Positions 54,685-63,722 of a stretch of DNA of 64,000 nt are shown in pieces (within the stretch, counting starts at the first letter, position 1; the number at the start of each line of letters is the position of its first letter). Under the pieces are notes generated by a model that had not been told where the DNA came from, searched no databases, and was given only the letters and a program-made list of their open reading frames with translations. Position numbers and translations under genes: made by a program. The DNA lies in the NCBI RefSeq assembly GCF_003201815.1, contig NZ_QJKB01000011.1:109966-173965 (forward strand). The letters are read 5' to 3'. Source of the DNA: Undibacterium pigrum. Its GTDB lineage: Bacteria > Pseudomonadota > Gammaproteobacteria > Burkholderiales > Burkholderiaceae_D.

Positions 54685-55659
54685 TTACTTGCCACAAGCA
54701 GTTTTTTCGCGGGCTTGCAGCAGGGCGATCAGCCTGGCCGTATGTTTTTCCCTGGCCCAGTCTTGCAGGTGATGGTCGGTATCGAAAAACCAGCTTTCTT
54801 CGTACATGAAATCCCTGGGTTTCCCCACATATTCCAGGCCCAGCTGGGTGAGTCGTGCGGGCAAGTTGTTATAAAAAAGCTGGTCCTCCGCATCGCTATC
54901 GTATTTGGCATGGTGCAGTAATACGGTGGGCATGGCGATGACGCAGATGTTATTGGCCTTGGCCCATTGCGCATAGTTTTCCATCCACTTCCAGCCACCG
55001 GTTTCTGTGGCCGCTCTGTGGCCGTAATCCCAGGCTTTGGCTGCTTTCAGCGCGGCGATATCGCCTGCGCTGCGATCGGCGGGGCTGGAGTGGGTCTGGT
55101 CGCCCCGTGCATCCAGATGATGGGCTCCATATGTACCGCTGGTCACCGGACTGTCTGGCAGTTGACGCAAGCCATGTAGCCAGCGTTCTGGCCCCAGCCC
55201 GGCGGCGTACTGCAATTGCTGCAGACGTGTCAGGCTGCGCCAGTAATCGAGGTCTCTGGCCATGACGTAGTCGATGACCTGTGCATTGGCTTTGCCTGCA
55301 TCAAGGTAAAGTGCATATTCCATGGGCATGAGTATGATGTCACCAGGTCGGGCGACTCGACGCGATACATCGAGTATATAAGGCAAGCCCAGGCCTGCAT
55401 TCACTGCAAGGTTGACGACTGGTTTTTGCCAGAAATTTTCCAGCATGCCTGAGTCTATGCCAAACATGGCATTCGAACCCGCGACGACCAAGACTCGTGG
55501 TGATTTGACTGCTTGCGCGGCGTGAATCTTGTGCTGATAGGCATCGTAGACCCAGCGTGAACTGGCAGTGGCTGCACCTAGCTGGCATTTGATGCCGACT
55601 ATCCACAGTATGCTGAGTATCAGGAAACTGCCCATCATGGCGAGCAAGAATTTTTTCAT
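54685..55659 (-). CDS. SGNH-hydrolase-like protein, partner of MBOAT
   Basis: 324 aa with one N-terminal membrane anchor (about 5-27), the rest periplasmic. VLVVAGSNAMFGIDSGML gives a serine in the first SGNH block and FDTDHHLQDWAREKHTARL a DxxH-like block near the end, as in AlgJ/DltD-type enzymes. The GxSN form rather than GDSL is typical of this group. It probably transfers acyl groups delivered by the MBOAT protein encoded 11 bp upstream to a surface polymer. Confidence 0.72.
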   Translation of the reverse strand: MKKFLLAMMGSFLILSILWIVGIKCQLGAATASSRWVYDAYQHKIHAAQAVKSPRVLVVAGSNAMFGIDSGMLENFWQKPVVNLAVNAGLGLPYILDVSRRVARPGDIILMPMEYALYLDAGKANAQVIDYVMARDLDYWRSLTRLQQLQYAAGLGPERWLHGLRQLPDSPVTSGTYGAHHLDARGDQTHSSPADRSAGDIAALKAAKAWDYGHRAATETGGWKWMENYAQWAKANNICVIAMPTVLLHHAKYDSDAEDQLFYNNLPARLTQLGLEYVGKPRDFMYEESWFFDTDHHLQDWAREKHTARLIALLQAREKTACGK

Positions 55660-55670
55660 GTTCTGCTCGC

Positions 55671-57194
55671 TTAAAAATTAAAGTACAAAAATTCTGTGGC
55701 TGGCCTGACGGCCATCCATTTCAATGCAAACCACAGGCATATACCGGCGATGATGCCGAGTGCCACTTGCCTGCGGTCACTGAGCTGGCTGACTGCAACA
55801 TTCGGGCTGGGATCGTACTTCAATAGCTGCGTGGTATTCGGCAAAAACCAGACGATGGCCATGCCTATGCCTATCCATAACCAGCCTGCATCGACAGAGG
55901 TGCTCAGCAGGGCTTCGGCCACGTGTGCGATATTTTGCCAGGGCAGGGCAGGCAGATGCGCGCCAGAGCCGGGTTGCAGCAAGGCTGCATACATGTGCCC
56001 CGCAGTGGTCAGGTCTGGTGCCCTGAACAAGACCCAGGCGAAGGCGACCAGGATAAAGGTGACGGCGATGGTGAGGGCAGCGGGCAATTTATTCCATACT
56101 GCACGCAAGGCAACACTGCCTTGCAATACATGGTGCCAGAAATGATTGATCAACAGCATGCTGCCATGCAGGGCACCCCATAAAAAGAAGTTCCAGCCCG
56201 CGCCATGCCATATGCCAGCCAGTAGCATCGTCAGCCAGAGATTGCGATAGCGTTTGAACTGGCCATGGCGATTGCCGCCCAGTGGTATGTACAAATAATC
56301 GCGTAAGAAACTCGACAAGGTCATATGCCAGCGCCGCCAGAAATCGATGATGGAAGTCGCCTTGTAAGGTGAGAAAAAATTGACCGGCAACTTAAAGCCA
56401 AACATCAGCGCCAGGCCTATGGCCATGTCTGAATAGGCTGAGAAATCAAAATACAATTGCAGGCTATAAGCAAGCATGGCTTGCCAGGCTGCTTCGCCGC
56501 CAGGCGTGGTTTGTCTGGCAAGTTCAAATACCGGGCTGGCGTAACGTGCCATGCTGTCGGCCAGGATGGCTTTTTTGAACAGGCCCAATGCCAGGAATGT
56601 GGCACCAGTGATCAGTGCTTCTTTTTGCCTGAAAAGCGGATTTTCATCTGCGCGGGTTTGCGCAATCAGGGGTTTATGATGAACGATGGGACCAGCGATG
56701 AGTTGCGGGAAAAACGAGACAAAAAACAGATAGTCGAGGGCATTGTGTCTGCGCACATCACCGCGCCTGCAATCAACCAGATAAGCGATTTTCTGGAAGG
56801 TCACGAAGGAGATGGCCAGCGGCAAAACCACAGGGTCTATGGGCGGCGCTGCATGAAATACGGCAAACAGATTTGCCAGCAGGAAGTAAGTATATTTGAA
56901 GCCACAGAGCACCAGCAGATTGAAGCTGATGCCTGCTTTCATCCAGCGGCTGGCCAGGCTGTCGTTTTGATCTTGCCTTGCCTTCAGTATGCGGCCACCC
57001 AGCCAGAAATTGATGCTGATGGAACCCAGAAGTACGGCCAGATAGCGCACATCCCAGACAGCATAAAAGACCAGTGAAGCTACTACCAGCCAGCCCAGCG
57101 CCAGTCTTAGCCCCCCGGTTTTTTTGCATAGCCACCATACTGCCAGGGTAATGGGCAAGAAAAGAAACAGGAATTCAAATGAATTAAATAGCAT
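55671..57194 (-). CDS. MBOAT family O-acyltransferase (AlgI-like)
   Basis: 507-aa polytopic membrane protein with about eleven helices. FLRDYLYIPLGGNRHG and the catalytic histidine motif LAGIWHGAGWNFFLWG are diagnostic of AlgI-type MBOATs, and YFDFSAYSDMAIGLALMFGF is also present. It passes acyl groups (usually acetyl) across the inner membrane. Its place beside the polysaccharide locus suggests O-acetylation of the rhamnan or another exopolymer. The first of a two-gene unit with the SGNH-like gene; a CRP-like gene ends 53 bp upstream. Confidence 0.92.
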   Translation of the reverse strand: MLFNSFEFLFLFLPITLAVWWLCKKTGGLRLALGWLVVASLVFYAVWDVRYLAVLLGSISINFWLGGRILKARQDQNDSLASRWMKAGISFNLLVLCGFKYTYFLLANLFAVFHAAPPIDPVVLPLAISFVTFQKIAYLVDCRRGDVRRHNALDYLFFVSFFPQLIAGPIVHHKPLIAQTRADENPLFRQKEALITGATFLALGLFKKAILADSMARYASPVFELARQTTPGGEAAWQAMLAYSLQLYFDFSAYSDMAIGLALMFGFKLPVNFFSPYKATSIIDFWRRWHMTLSSFLRDYLYIPLGGNRHGQFKRYRNLWLTMLLAGIWHGAGWNFFLWGALHGSMLLINHFWHHVLQGSVALRAVWNKLPAALTIAVTFILVAFAWVLFRAPDLTTAGHMYAALLQPGSGAHLPALPWQNIAHVAEALLSTSVDAGWLWIGIGMAIVWFLPNTTQLLKYDPSPNVAVSQLSDRRQVALGIIAGICLWFALKWMAVRPATEFLYFNF

Positions 57195-57247
57195 GGTGAG
57201 CTGTTGAACTGGTAAGTTGGCGAGGCAGTATCAGGCCTTGCAGTGAT

Positions 57248-58054
57248 TCAGCTTGCGCCCAGAGCCAGTTTTTGCAGTTCGTCGGGTTTGCGTATGATGA
57301 GGCGGTGCAAGTCTTTTTCGACTATCCCCTGCTGCGCCAGATGCAAGAGCGCGCGAGTGACGGTTTCCCGGCTGGTGTTGATCATCATGGCGATGTCCTG
57401 ATGGGTGGGCAGGTTTTCTATGACTTCGAGATTGCCCGGCATGGTTTTTTTAAACAGGGCAATGAAAGCATAGATGCGCCGGGAGGTATTGCTGATGCTC
57501 AGCAAGGCACGGAATTCTGAATCACGCTGAATTTTTTCTGCCAGATGGCGCAACATCATGTTTGCCATGGCAGGCGAATGCGAAAACAGATGCAGGGCCG
57601 TAGTGCTGGGTAAGAAACCGACCAGTACATTGCTCAAGGCCACCACCGAGGCAGAGCGTGGCGTGCCATTGATGATGGCAATTTCACCAAAGAAGTCACC
57701 TTCCTTGAGCATGCGCAAACCAATGGCGCGCCCATCTTCAGTCACATCAACAACTTGTAATTGTCCGGATAACAAGAACAACAGGCTGTCGCCGATACCG
57801 CCTTTTTGCAATACCACATCACGCTTGTTGAAATGACGCACGCGCATGTCGGCCTTGACCCGGTTCATGTCTTCATCATTGAGGCCCATCAACAGGGGGA
57901 TATTGCGCAAGTTAACCGTAATCTGGTTAACCTTGACCTGGACCTTGGTCTGAATCGGAATATTTAATTGCAGTTGTCCAGGCGTGGGTGGTGGAGACTC
58001 CGCGCTCGGTGTCTTGTTGTGGATAACAGCAACTTCATTATTTGATACCGTCAT
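57248..58054 (-). CDS. CRP-like cAMP-responsive transcriptional regulator
   Basis: 268 aa. The N-terminal 45 residues are an extra, low-complexity lead. The beta roll has GEIAII (G123, E124) and PRSASV (R133, S134), the glutamate and arginine-serine that bind cAMP in CRP. The dimer helix follows (about 160-200). The winged helix has the recognition helix TSRETVTRALLHL (R229, E230, R234), nearly that of E. coli CRP, which reads TGTGA half-sites. Encoded downstream of a CHASE2 adenylate cyclase on the same strand. This is the best candidate to bind the four exact TGTGA-N6-TCACA sites in the window. cAMP binding is inferred, not shown. Confidence 0.87.
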   Translation of the reverse strand: MTVSNNEVAVIHNKTPSAESPPPTPGQLQLNIPIQTKVQVKVNQITVNLRNIPLLMGLNDEDMNRVKADMRVRHFNKRDVVLQKGGIGDSLLFLLSGQLQVVDVTEDGRAIGLRMLKEGDFFGEIAIINGTPRSASVVALSNVLVGFLPSTTALHLFSHSPAMANMMLRHLAEKIQRDSEFRALLSISNTSRRIYAFIALFKKTMPGNLEVIENLPTHQDIAMMINTSRETVTRALLHLAQQGIVEKDLHRLIIRKPDELQKLALGAS

Positions 58055-58330
58055 TGGTCAATCCAATTTTGAAGACTGGTTTTTGCGCCATTGCGCAGCA
58101 ACTGGTCATTCGTTCTCAATTTATCCTGTGTCCATGCTAATGACAGATGGTGACAGCGAGCCATAAATTCAAATTATGGGCATATTCTGCACCTGTCAAT
58201 TTGTGTGCAGATTGTGCGTATTCTACCCGCCTCTCATTTCCCTCACCTTATTTGCGCTAATCCCTGCGGTATGTGGGGGCATGGAATGACAGCGGATGAC
58301 AAGGGCTTTAGCCAAGTGTTTAACCCGGAC

Positions 58331-59575
58331 TCAGAAATTTTGCCATTGCCAGCTGAGTTGCAGGGTTTTGCTATTGTATTGAAGGATGGAAATGTTTTCC
58401 TTGTTATTTGTAGCGCGAAATTCCAGTTGCAAGGCATGGTTATTTGTCACATACCAGTTCACTGCAGTTCTCAGGGTTTGGGTCTGCTGCCGCCTGGCTA
58501 CATCAATCAAACCGGGCGAATAAATCTCTTCACTTTGCCAAATTTGCTGGCTCCAGCCCAGTTCCATCTCGGTGCGCTGCGAGAGTTGGCGCCTCAAATT
58601 GAGGTTGCCGTAATAACCCTCGCGGTGACCACTCAGGCGATTGGCATGGGCACGGTCCGCCAGATAGGCAATGCTGCCCTGTAGCTGAAATTTTTCTGCT
58701 TCATAACTGGCCAGGCCGCGCAGCTCCCAGGTGTGGCCATCAAAATTACGCAGCGTCGGATACTCTACATGGGTATAGGCGGCTATGGTACTGAAACGCC
58801 ACGGGCTGGATTGCTTTGCCGGCGGTGTCAGGCGTAGTTGCGCTATTTCCTGTTTCTGATACAGCGTGCCCCCCAGGCTCAATATGCTGGCCATGGCCGT
58901 GCCTTTGATGCTGTAATCACGCCATTTCCAGGGGCGCTCAAGGCCAGCCGCAAATGCCAGCGTGTTATAGGATGTCAGGGTATCGTAACTGCGGGCGCGT
59001 ACTTGTGCAAAACCCAGCGTCCCATCTTTCGCCAGTTCAGTGGATATATTTGCCGACAAAGTCGCGAAACGATCCGCCTTCGGTTGATACTCAGGTAATA
59101 AGATAAGTTCTTTTTGTTCGCTACCACTACCAAAGATGAAGCTGGGATTGCTGGCACCTTGATTGACATTGGTGTCGTAGCCCACTTCCATGGAAACGGA
59201 TATATGTTTTGCTGCGGAGCGCACCAGGCATTCCTTGGGTTGCAGGATATCCAGTTTTTGCAATTGTTCTTCAGTCAGCGGCAAACTTTGCTTCATCTTC
59301 AGAAACAGCCGGTCAGCCTCGGGTTTGTTCCCCAGCTCGCATTGCAACATGGCAAGTTCCAGCCAGGCGCCTGCATGTTGTGGGATTTTTTCTATTAAAT
59401 TGCTGAGTATGGCCTTCGCTTCGTCATGGCGTTTTTCACTGATCGCTTTCAAGGCTCCCAAATACAGGCTGTCACTGTCGGTCTCTTCCGTGTTCGTTCC
59501 AGCATGGGTTTTGCCGATGAAGAGCAGCAATAGCATCAGGGGCAGGATGCGCATATATTTGCTTTGTTTCTTCAT
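58331..59575 (-). CDS. TPR-containing outer membrane beta-barrel protein (Slam-like layout)
   Basis: 414 aa. Signal peptide about 1-25 (ending THA). Residues 38-115 are two to three TPR-like helical repeats (LGALKAISEKRHDEAKAILSNLIEKIPQHAGAWLELAML). From about 124 the protein is alternating beta strands beginning VSMEVGYDTNVNQG and ending in aromatic WQWQNF, the mark of an outer membrane barrel of about 14 strands. A periplasmic TPR plus barrel is the layout of surface lipoprotein assembly modulators, though membership is unproven. It overlaps the cyclase gene by 4 bp, so the two are coupled. Confidence 0.75.
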   Translation of the reverse strand: MKKQSKYMRILPLMLLLLFIGKTHAGTNTEETDSDSLYLGALKAISEKRHDEAKAILSNLIEKIPQHAGAWLELAMLQCELGNKPEADRLFLKMKQSLPLTEEQLQKLDILQPKECLVRSAAKHISVSMEVGYDTNVNQGASNPSFIFGSGSEQKELILLPEYQPKADRFATLSANISTELAKDGTLGFAQVRARSYDTLTSYNTLAFAAGLERPWKWRDYSIKGTAMASILSLGGTLYQKQEIAQLRLTPPAKQSSPWRFSTIAAYTHVEYPTLRNFDGHTWELRGLASYEAEKFQLQGSIAYLADRAHANRLSGHREGYYGNLNLRRQLSQRTEMELGWSQQIWQSEEIYSPGLIDVARRQQTQTLRTAVNWYVTNNHALQLEFRATNNKENISILQYNSKTLQLSWQWQNF

Positions 59576-61461
59576 ACCATGACCTCGACTGTATAAATCG
59601 TGGTTGGTTTCTCTTTGCCCTTAAGTAAGCGCTCACCTAGCGGAAGGAAGTTATGCCTGTTAGAGCTATCTACAGTTCCTTTGCCAATGATGATGTCATG
59701 CGGGAAGTGTCGTGCGGCGTCTTCAAGACGTGAGGCGGTATTCACACTATCGCCAACGGCTGTGTAAATGCTGCGGAATGAACTGCCGAAGTCTCCTGCA
59801 ATGGCAATGCCGCTTTCTATTCCGATTCTGACTCTAATCTTTTTTCTCCCTTGTAACTCGTACAGGTTACTTAATTTTCTAACATTTTTTACTATTTCTA
59901 TGGCGGCATCCAGCGCCAGATCGGCATGATTTTCGACTGGCAAGGGTGCGCCCCAGAATGCCACCAGACCGTCACCGGTGTATTTATCCAGCGTTCCACC
60001 TTTTTCCAGGACCGGTGCGGTCAGGCATTCCAGAAACTCGCGTGTCAGATTGGCTGCCTCTTCCATGGGCAAATTTTCAACCTGGCTGGTATATCCTTCC
60101 ATATCAGCAATCAGCGTCGTGACATGTAACTGACGCGGTGCCAGCGGGTCTTTTAAATCACTGCGTAATAATTCCTGCACTACTGCTTTGGCAACATACT
60201 GCTGCAGGGTCCCCAGCAGTCTGCGCGATTTGCGCTGAGCTGTCTGCCAGCCAAATGGTACCGCTACAGCCAATAAAAAAAAGTTTGCTACCAAAGGACT
60301 GATCGGGGAGAACCACATATCGTGATCAACGACCAGATAAGCCAGTATCACCCAGGTGCAAGAAGCGATTCCCAGCATCAAGGTGTTCCACAGGGCCGAA
60401 AAGCGAGGAAACATGAATACTGCCATTCCCGCAGTCAAGATGCTGAATAACAGCGCAATCCAGCGTCCTGGCCATTTTGCGTAGTGCTTGCCTTCCTGTT
60501 CATCAAGCATGGTCGTCAGTGCCTGAGCATGCACCAGAAAACCGCTGGTGGACGCATGCAAGGGTGTTGGAACGCGGTCCGCCAGGCTCAGGGATGATGA
60601 ACCTATAATGATATATTTACCTTGCAGGGACTCCAGCGGCGTAGTTCCCTGCAAAACACTGAGTGCAGGAACAACTTCGTAGGAGGCCAGTGTCCGGCTG
60701 TAATCTACCCGTGCGAAACCGTTTTCGTCGACATCAGAGAAACGGCTGTTGCCTGCATATGTCCTGGCTGTTTTTTTTCCAGAACAGCATTGCAGCAATA
60801 CACGTGACAAAGTGTCGTAGACCTGATTGTTAAAGCATGTCTGAACCGGAATCCGGCGTAAAGTTCCATCCGGGTCGGGGACAAAGCCAATGTTGCCTAT
60901 AAATCTGGCATCGCTGAGGCCGGTATGATTGGCTATAAAGCCAGTCGCCGGTGCCATATGATCCAGTTCTGCCCGGGTAAATGTGCTGGCTGGTACGCCG
61001 CCAATCAATTGACCATTGCGGGCCGGGGTAAATTTATTCTTATTAAAATCAAAGGCCTGTGCCAGCACTACCGGACCATGGGCTGCCAGCATTGCCAGGC
61101 GTTGGTCGCCGACGGTATCCTGTTGTTTTTCAAAATAGATATCAAGGGCTACACCACGAACATTGAACTCGGTGATCAGTTTCTCTATCAGATCAGCAAT
61201 CCGCTCCCTGGGCCATGGCGTAGCGCCAAGCACAGAAATGCTATGATCATCAATGTCTATCAGGGCCAAGCGCTCTTCCGGCAAGTCTTTTGCCTTTAAC
61301 TGTGCATAGCGGTCTCTTAACCATTCGTCGCCTGAGAACAGGCGTTGGCTTTCAGGTAACCATTGATTGACCGCACACAGGCTGACCGCGAGGGCGGCAA
61401 TAAGCAACCACAAATAAGTTTTTGCCTGAGTGCGCAAAAAAATCCCGAATGCGTGCCTCAT
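59572..61461 (-). CDS. CHASE2-domain class III adenylate cyclase
   Basis: 629-aa inner-membrane sensor. One helix (15-32), then a periplasmic CHASE2 sensor (about 45-320: ERLALIDIDDHSISVLG, RGVALDIYFE, KYIIIGSSSLSLADRVPTP), then three helices (about 333-405). The cyclase domain (445-585) has metal aspartates D453 (IADMEGYT) and D497 (YTGDGLVAFWG), adenine-selecting K493 with T567, and transition-state N574 and R578 (NTASR). All catalytic residues are present, so it should make cAMP. It is the first gene of an operon with the TPR-barrel gene and faces the FecR gene. Confidence 0.94.
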   Translation of the reverse strand: MRHAFGIFLRTQAKTYLWLLIAALAVSLCAVNQWLPESQRLFSGDEWLRDRYAQLKAKDLPEERLALIDIDDHSISVLGATPWPRERIADLIEKLITEFNVRGVALDIYFEKQQDTVGDQRLAMLAAHGPVVLAQAFDFNKNKFTPARNGQLIGGVPASTFTRAELDHMAPATGFIANHTGLSDARFIGNIGFVPDPDGTLRRIPVQTCFNNQVYDTLSRVLLQCCSGKKTARTYAGNSRFSDVDENGFARVDYSRTLASYEVVPALSVLQGTTPLESLQGKYIIIGSSSLSLADRVPTPLHASTSGFLVHAQALTTMLDEQEGKHYAKWPGRWIALLFSILTAGMAVFMFPRFSALWNTLMLGIASCTWVILAYLVVDHDMWFSPISPLVANFFLLAVAVPFGWQTAQRKSRRLLGTLQQYVAKAVVQELLRSDLKDPLAPRQLHVTTLIADMEGYTSQVENLPMEEAANLTREFLECLTAPVLEKGGTLDKYTGDGLVAFWGAPLPVENHADLALDAAIEIVKNVRKLSNLYELQGRKKIRVRIGIESGIAIAGDFGSSFRSIYTAVGDSVNTASRLEDAARHFPHDIIIGKGTVDSSNRHNFLPLGERLLKGKEKPTTIYTVEVMV

Positions 61462-61903
61462 GTTTGCTTGGAAGTGTCCGTTGAATTATTCAAAGTGCAA
61501 TGAGGCGAATGGGGAAAACGTATTAATCAAAATAATTTGGGCTGCATCATAAGCCGAAATGAAAAATAATATTGGATTTTATGCATCTTTATTTCAGATA
61601 AATGCATATTTTCTTGATTTCCAGTAAGCGTAGAGATAAAGCAGATTGTCAATGTAAGTATTTATTTGGCTAACGAAGTGCTGTTTCGCATGAACAAAGT
61701 CAGGCTATTCATAATAAACCTACTGTTTTCAATGGCTTAGGGAAAAAATGTTATAGTAACTGGAAATCGTAAATTGTGACCGTCATCACAATATTTTTTA
61801 TTTATCAGTGGATAATGGTAAAAGTAAAAATTAGTATTAGCTGGGGCAATGTGCACTCAGTGTGAAGGATTTTGCTGAATCTTTCAGCAAGCAAGGATGA
61901 AAT
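61462..61903. promoter_or_regulatory. Divergent region with CRP-type operator and class II promoter for the FecR gene
   Basis: TGTGACCGTCATCACA (61775-61790) is an exact TGTGA-N6-TCACA site in an A/T-rich setting. GATAAT at 61811-61816 differs by one base from the -10 consensus and would start transcription near 61823, placing the site at about -40.5, as in CRP class II promoters. AGGA precedes the FecR start. The remaining 300 bp toward the cyclase gene is AT-rich with nothing else recognised. Confidence 0.6.
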
Positions 61904-63256
61904 ATGAAGATGCGAACAGATAATATGCCTGGAAATTTCCTCAGATGGATACTCGTATCCCTGATGGCTCTTCCTGCTTTGGCATTTGCTGAAGATGCCG
62001 CAAAGGTAACGGCGATTTGGGGTAAAGTGCAAATCAATGGTAAATCTGCCGCGATGGATAGCCAGATTCCAGAAAATACCACCATCAAAACCGGGGCAGA
62101 TGGCTATATCTACCTGAAAACCCTGGATGACGGTTTGCTTATCGTGCGTCCGAATAGCGAAGCCCGTATCGTCAGCTATCATGTAGATAAAAACGATCCT
62201 GCCAATACACGTATCAAACTTGAACTGGTGTCTGGCGTTGCGCGCAGTGTTTCAGGTAGTGCGGTCAAACTGGCAAGGCAAAATTTCCGGTTCAATACAC
62301 CAGTTGCTGCTATCGGCGTGCGCGGTACTGACTTCATCGTTTCCACTACACAGGATGTAACACGGGTAGTGGTGCTTGATGGTGGCGTTGTTGTCAGTGG
62401 CTTTGATGGAGCATGTTCACCACAAGGTGGTGGACCTTGCGAAGGCATTAGTGCAACAGAATTATTTGCTCGTCAGCAAGGTATGTTGTTGCAGATCAAC
62501 AAAGGACAAAGCAAGCCGCAACTGCTGCAATCGGCACCTGGTATTTTGCCGGACTCTTTAGCGCCTCCGAGGTCTGATGAGCCAGGTAGCAAAACTTTGG
62601 GTGCTAACAATAATACGAATGTTGCTGGAGTAATCGACCCTAATCTTGACCCAAACAAGGCCGGTGGTGTTCAACAGACTTTGGTGAATAATAAACCGTC
62701 AACTGGTGGTGGGAATTCTGGTGGCCAGGTTGTACTTGCCAATACCATCATATGGGGACGCTATTTTGATTTGTTTGGTCAAAAAGCAGAGATAGATACC
62801 AGAAAGCAAGATGAGAACCAAAGTAAAAACGTCGGGATGAATAATTACTACGCTGTATTTCAGGCGAAAAATACTGAATGGCAAGTGCCAAATACCGGCA
62901 GTATGGGTTTTGCAATGAAAGATGGCCAGGCGCTGATTGTAGATAAAGTCAAGAGTCTTGAATCGGCCGCCAAACTGGAAAACGGTAAATTGCAACTTGA
63001 CTTTGCCACCGCCACTTTTACAACAGGATTTGATGTTATTTCTGGCAGTGAGAAGTTTGCCTTGAGAGGTGAGGGTAGCGTTTATGCCAATGGTGTGTTG
63101 TATGGCGTCAATCAACAGGTACCATCGGCAAATATGTCCGTAAATGGCGTGGTGACTGCGGAAAAAGGCGGTACTGCTTCTTACGTCTTTTCTTCCAAGC
63201 TGGATGAAGATGGAAAGCGCATGGTTTATGGCGTTACCTACTGGAATAAGCGATAA
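61904..63256 (+). CDS. FecR-domain secreted protein with C-terminal beta-rich domain
   Basis: 450 aa. The signal peptide covers about 1-29 (FAEDAA start of mature protein). The FecR domain (about 40-190) includes TIKTGADGYIYLKTLDDGLLIVRPNSEARI, FNTPVAAIGVRGTDFIV and VVVLDGGVVV. Residues 195-275 are a Gly/Asn/Pro-rich linker. The C-terminus (280-450) is beta-rich, ending GGTASYVFSSKLDEDGKRMVYGVTYW, vaguely like TbpB-type barrels. There is no cytoplasmic anti-sigma segment, so it is not a classical sigma regulator. Divergent from the CHASE2 cyclase and probably a partner of its periplasmic sensor or a cargo of the TPR-barrel. Expression likely CRP-dependent. Confidence 0.87.
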   Translation: MKMRTDNMPGNFLRWILVSLMALPALAFAEDAAKVTAIWGKVQINGKSAAMDSQIPENTTIKTGADGYIYLKTLDDGLLIVRPNSEARIVSYHVDKNDPANTRIKLELVSGVARSVSGSAVKLARQNFRFNTPVAAIGVRGTDFIVSTTQDVTRVVVLDGGVVVSGFDGACSPQGGGPCEGISATELFARQQGMLLQINKGQSKPQLLQSAPGILPDSLAPPRSDEPGSKTLGANNNTNVAGVIDPNLDPNKAGGVQQTLVNNKPSTGGGNSGGQVVLANTIIWGRYFDLFGQKAEIDTRKQDENQSKNVGMNNYYAVFQAKNTEWQVPNTGSMGFAMKDGQALIVDKVKSLESAAKLENGKLQLDFATATFTTGFDVISGSEKFALRGEGSVYANGVLYGVNQQVPSANMSVNGVVTAEKGGTASYVFSSKLDEDGKRMVYGVTYWNKR

Positions 63257-63332
63257 CACATTGTTGGCGTAATTATGCATGTAGCTTTATAGGCGTAATA
63301 TTTTATCTCGCTGTAAAAATCTGTAACTTTCA

Positions 63333-63366
63333 TCAAGGGGCTTCTTCGGAAGCCCCTTGATTTTTT
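63333..63366 (+). terminator. Rho-independent terminator after the FecR gene
   Basis: TCAAGGGGCTTC/GAAGCCCCTTGA perfect 12-bp stem capped by a TTCG tetraloop and followed by six T. Confidence 0.92.
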
Positions 63367-63562
63367 GTATTGACTGAATGGAGTCACAATTCAACTTCCT
63401 GCAGGAAATTGCTGCGAAATACAGGCATTCTTTATTCTGACTATATATAAGTGACAATTGGAATTAAAATGGTTTATTGGTGTTTTGATATCGGCATGGA
63501 TGGGCGCAATTCGACTCAGGCAAATAAATTATTTAGTAATTTGATGTAACGAAATATTCATT

Positions 63563-63591
63563 TTGGTTTACCCCCGGGGAAGTCGTATAAT
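63563..63591 (+). promoter_or_regulatory. Sigma-70-like promoter, distal promoter of the DUF4214 gene
   Basis: TTGGTT (63563-63568), 17-bp spacer, and a perfect TATAAT (63586-63591). It would give a leader of about 230 bases. In it TTTCATTTG/CAAATGAAA (63620-63655) forms a hairpin, and a T run follows near 63694. Confidence 0.5.
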
Positions 63592-63706
63592 TGTAGGTTG
63601 GCAAAGTCACATCTAGACGTTTCATTTGAAAGCTGTTTCTGCAGAACAAATGAAAAATCTGGAATAGCAAAGCCAAATGTTGTTAAATCCCGCTTTTTTT
63701 TGAAAA

Positions 63707-63722
63707 TGTGATTTCGGTCACA
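63707..63722. promoter_or_regulatory. CRP-type operator with class II geometry at the DUF4214 gene
   Basis: TGTGATTTCGGTCACA is an exact TGTGA-N6-TCACA palindrome flanked by AAA and T as in the extended CRP consensus. A -10-like GATTAT at 63744-63749 implies a start near 63756, exactly 41.5 bases from the site centre. Confidence 0.6.
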
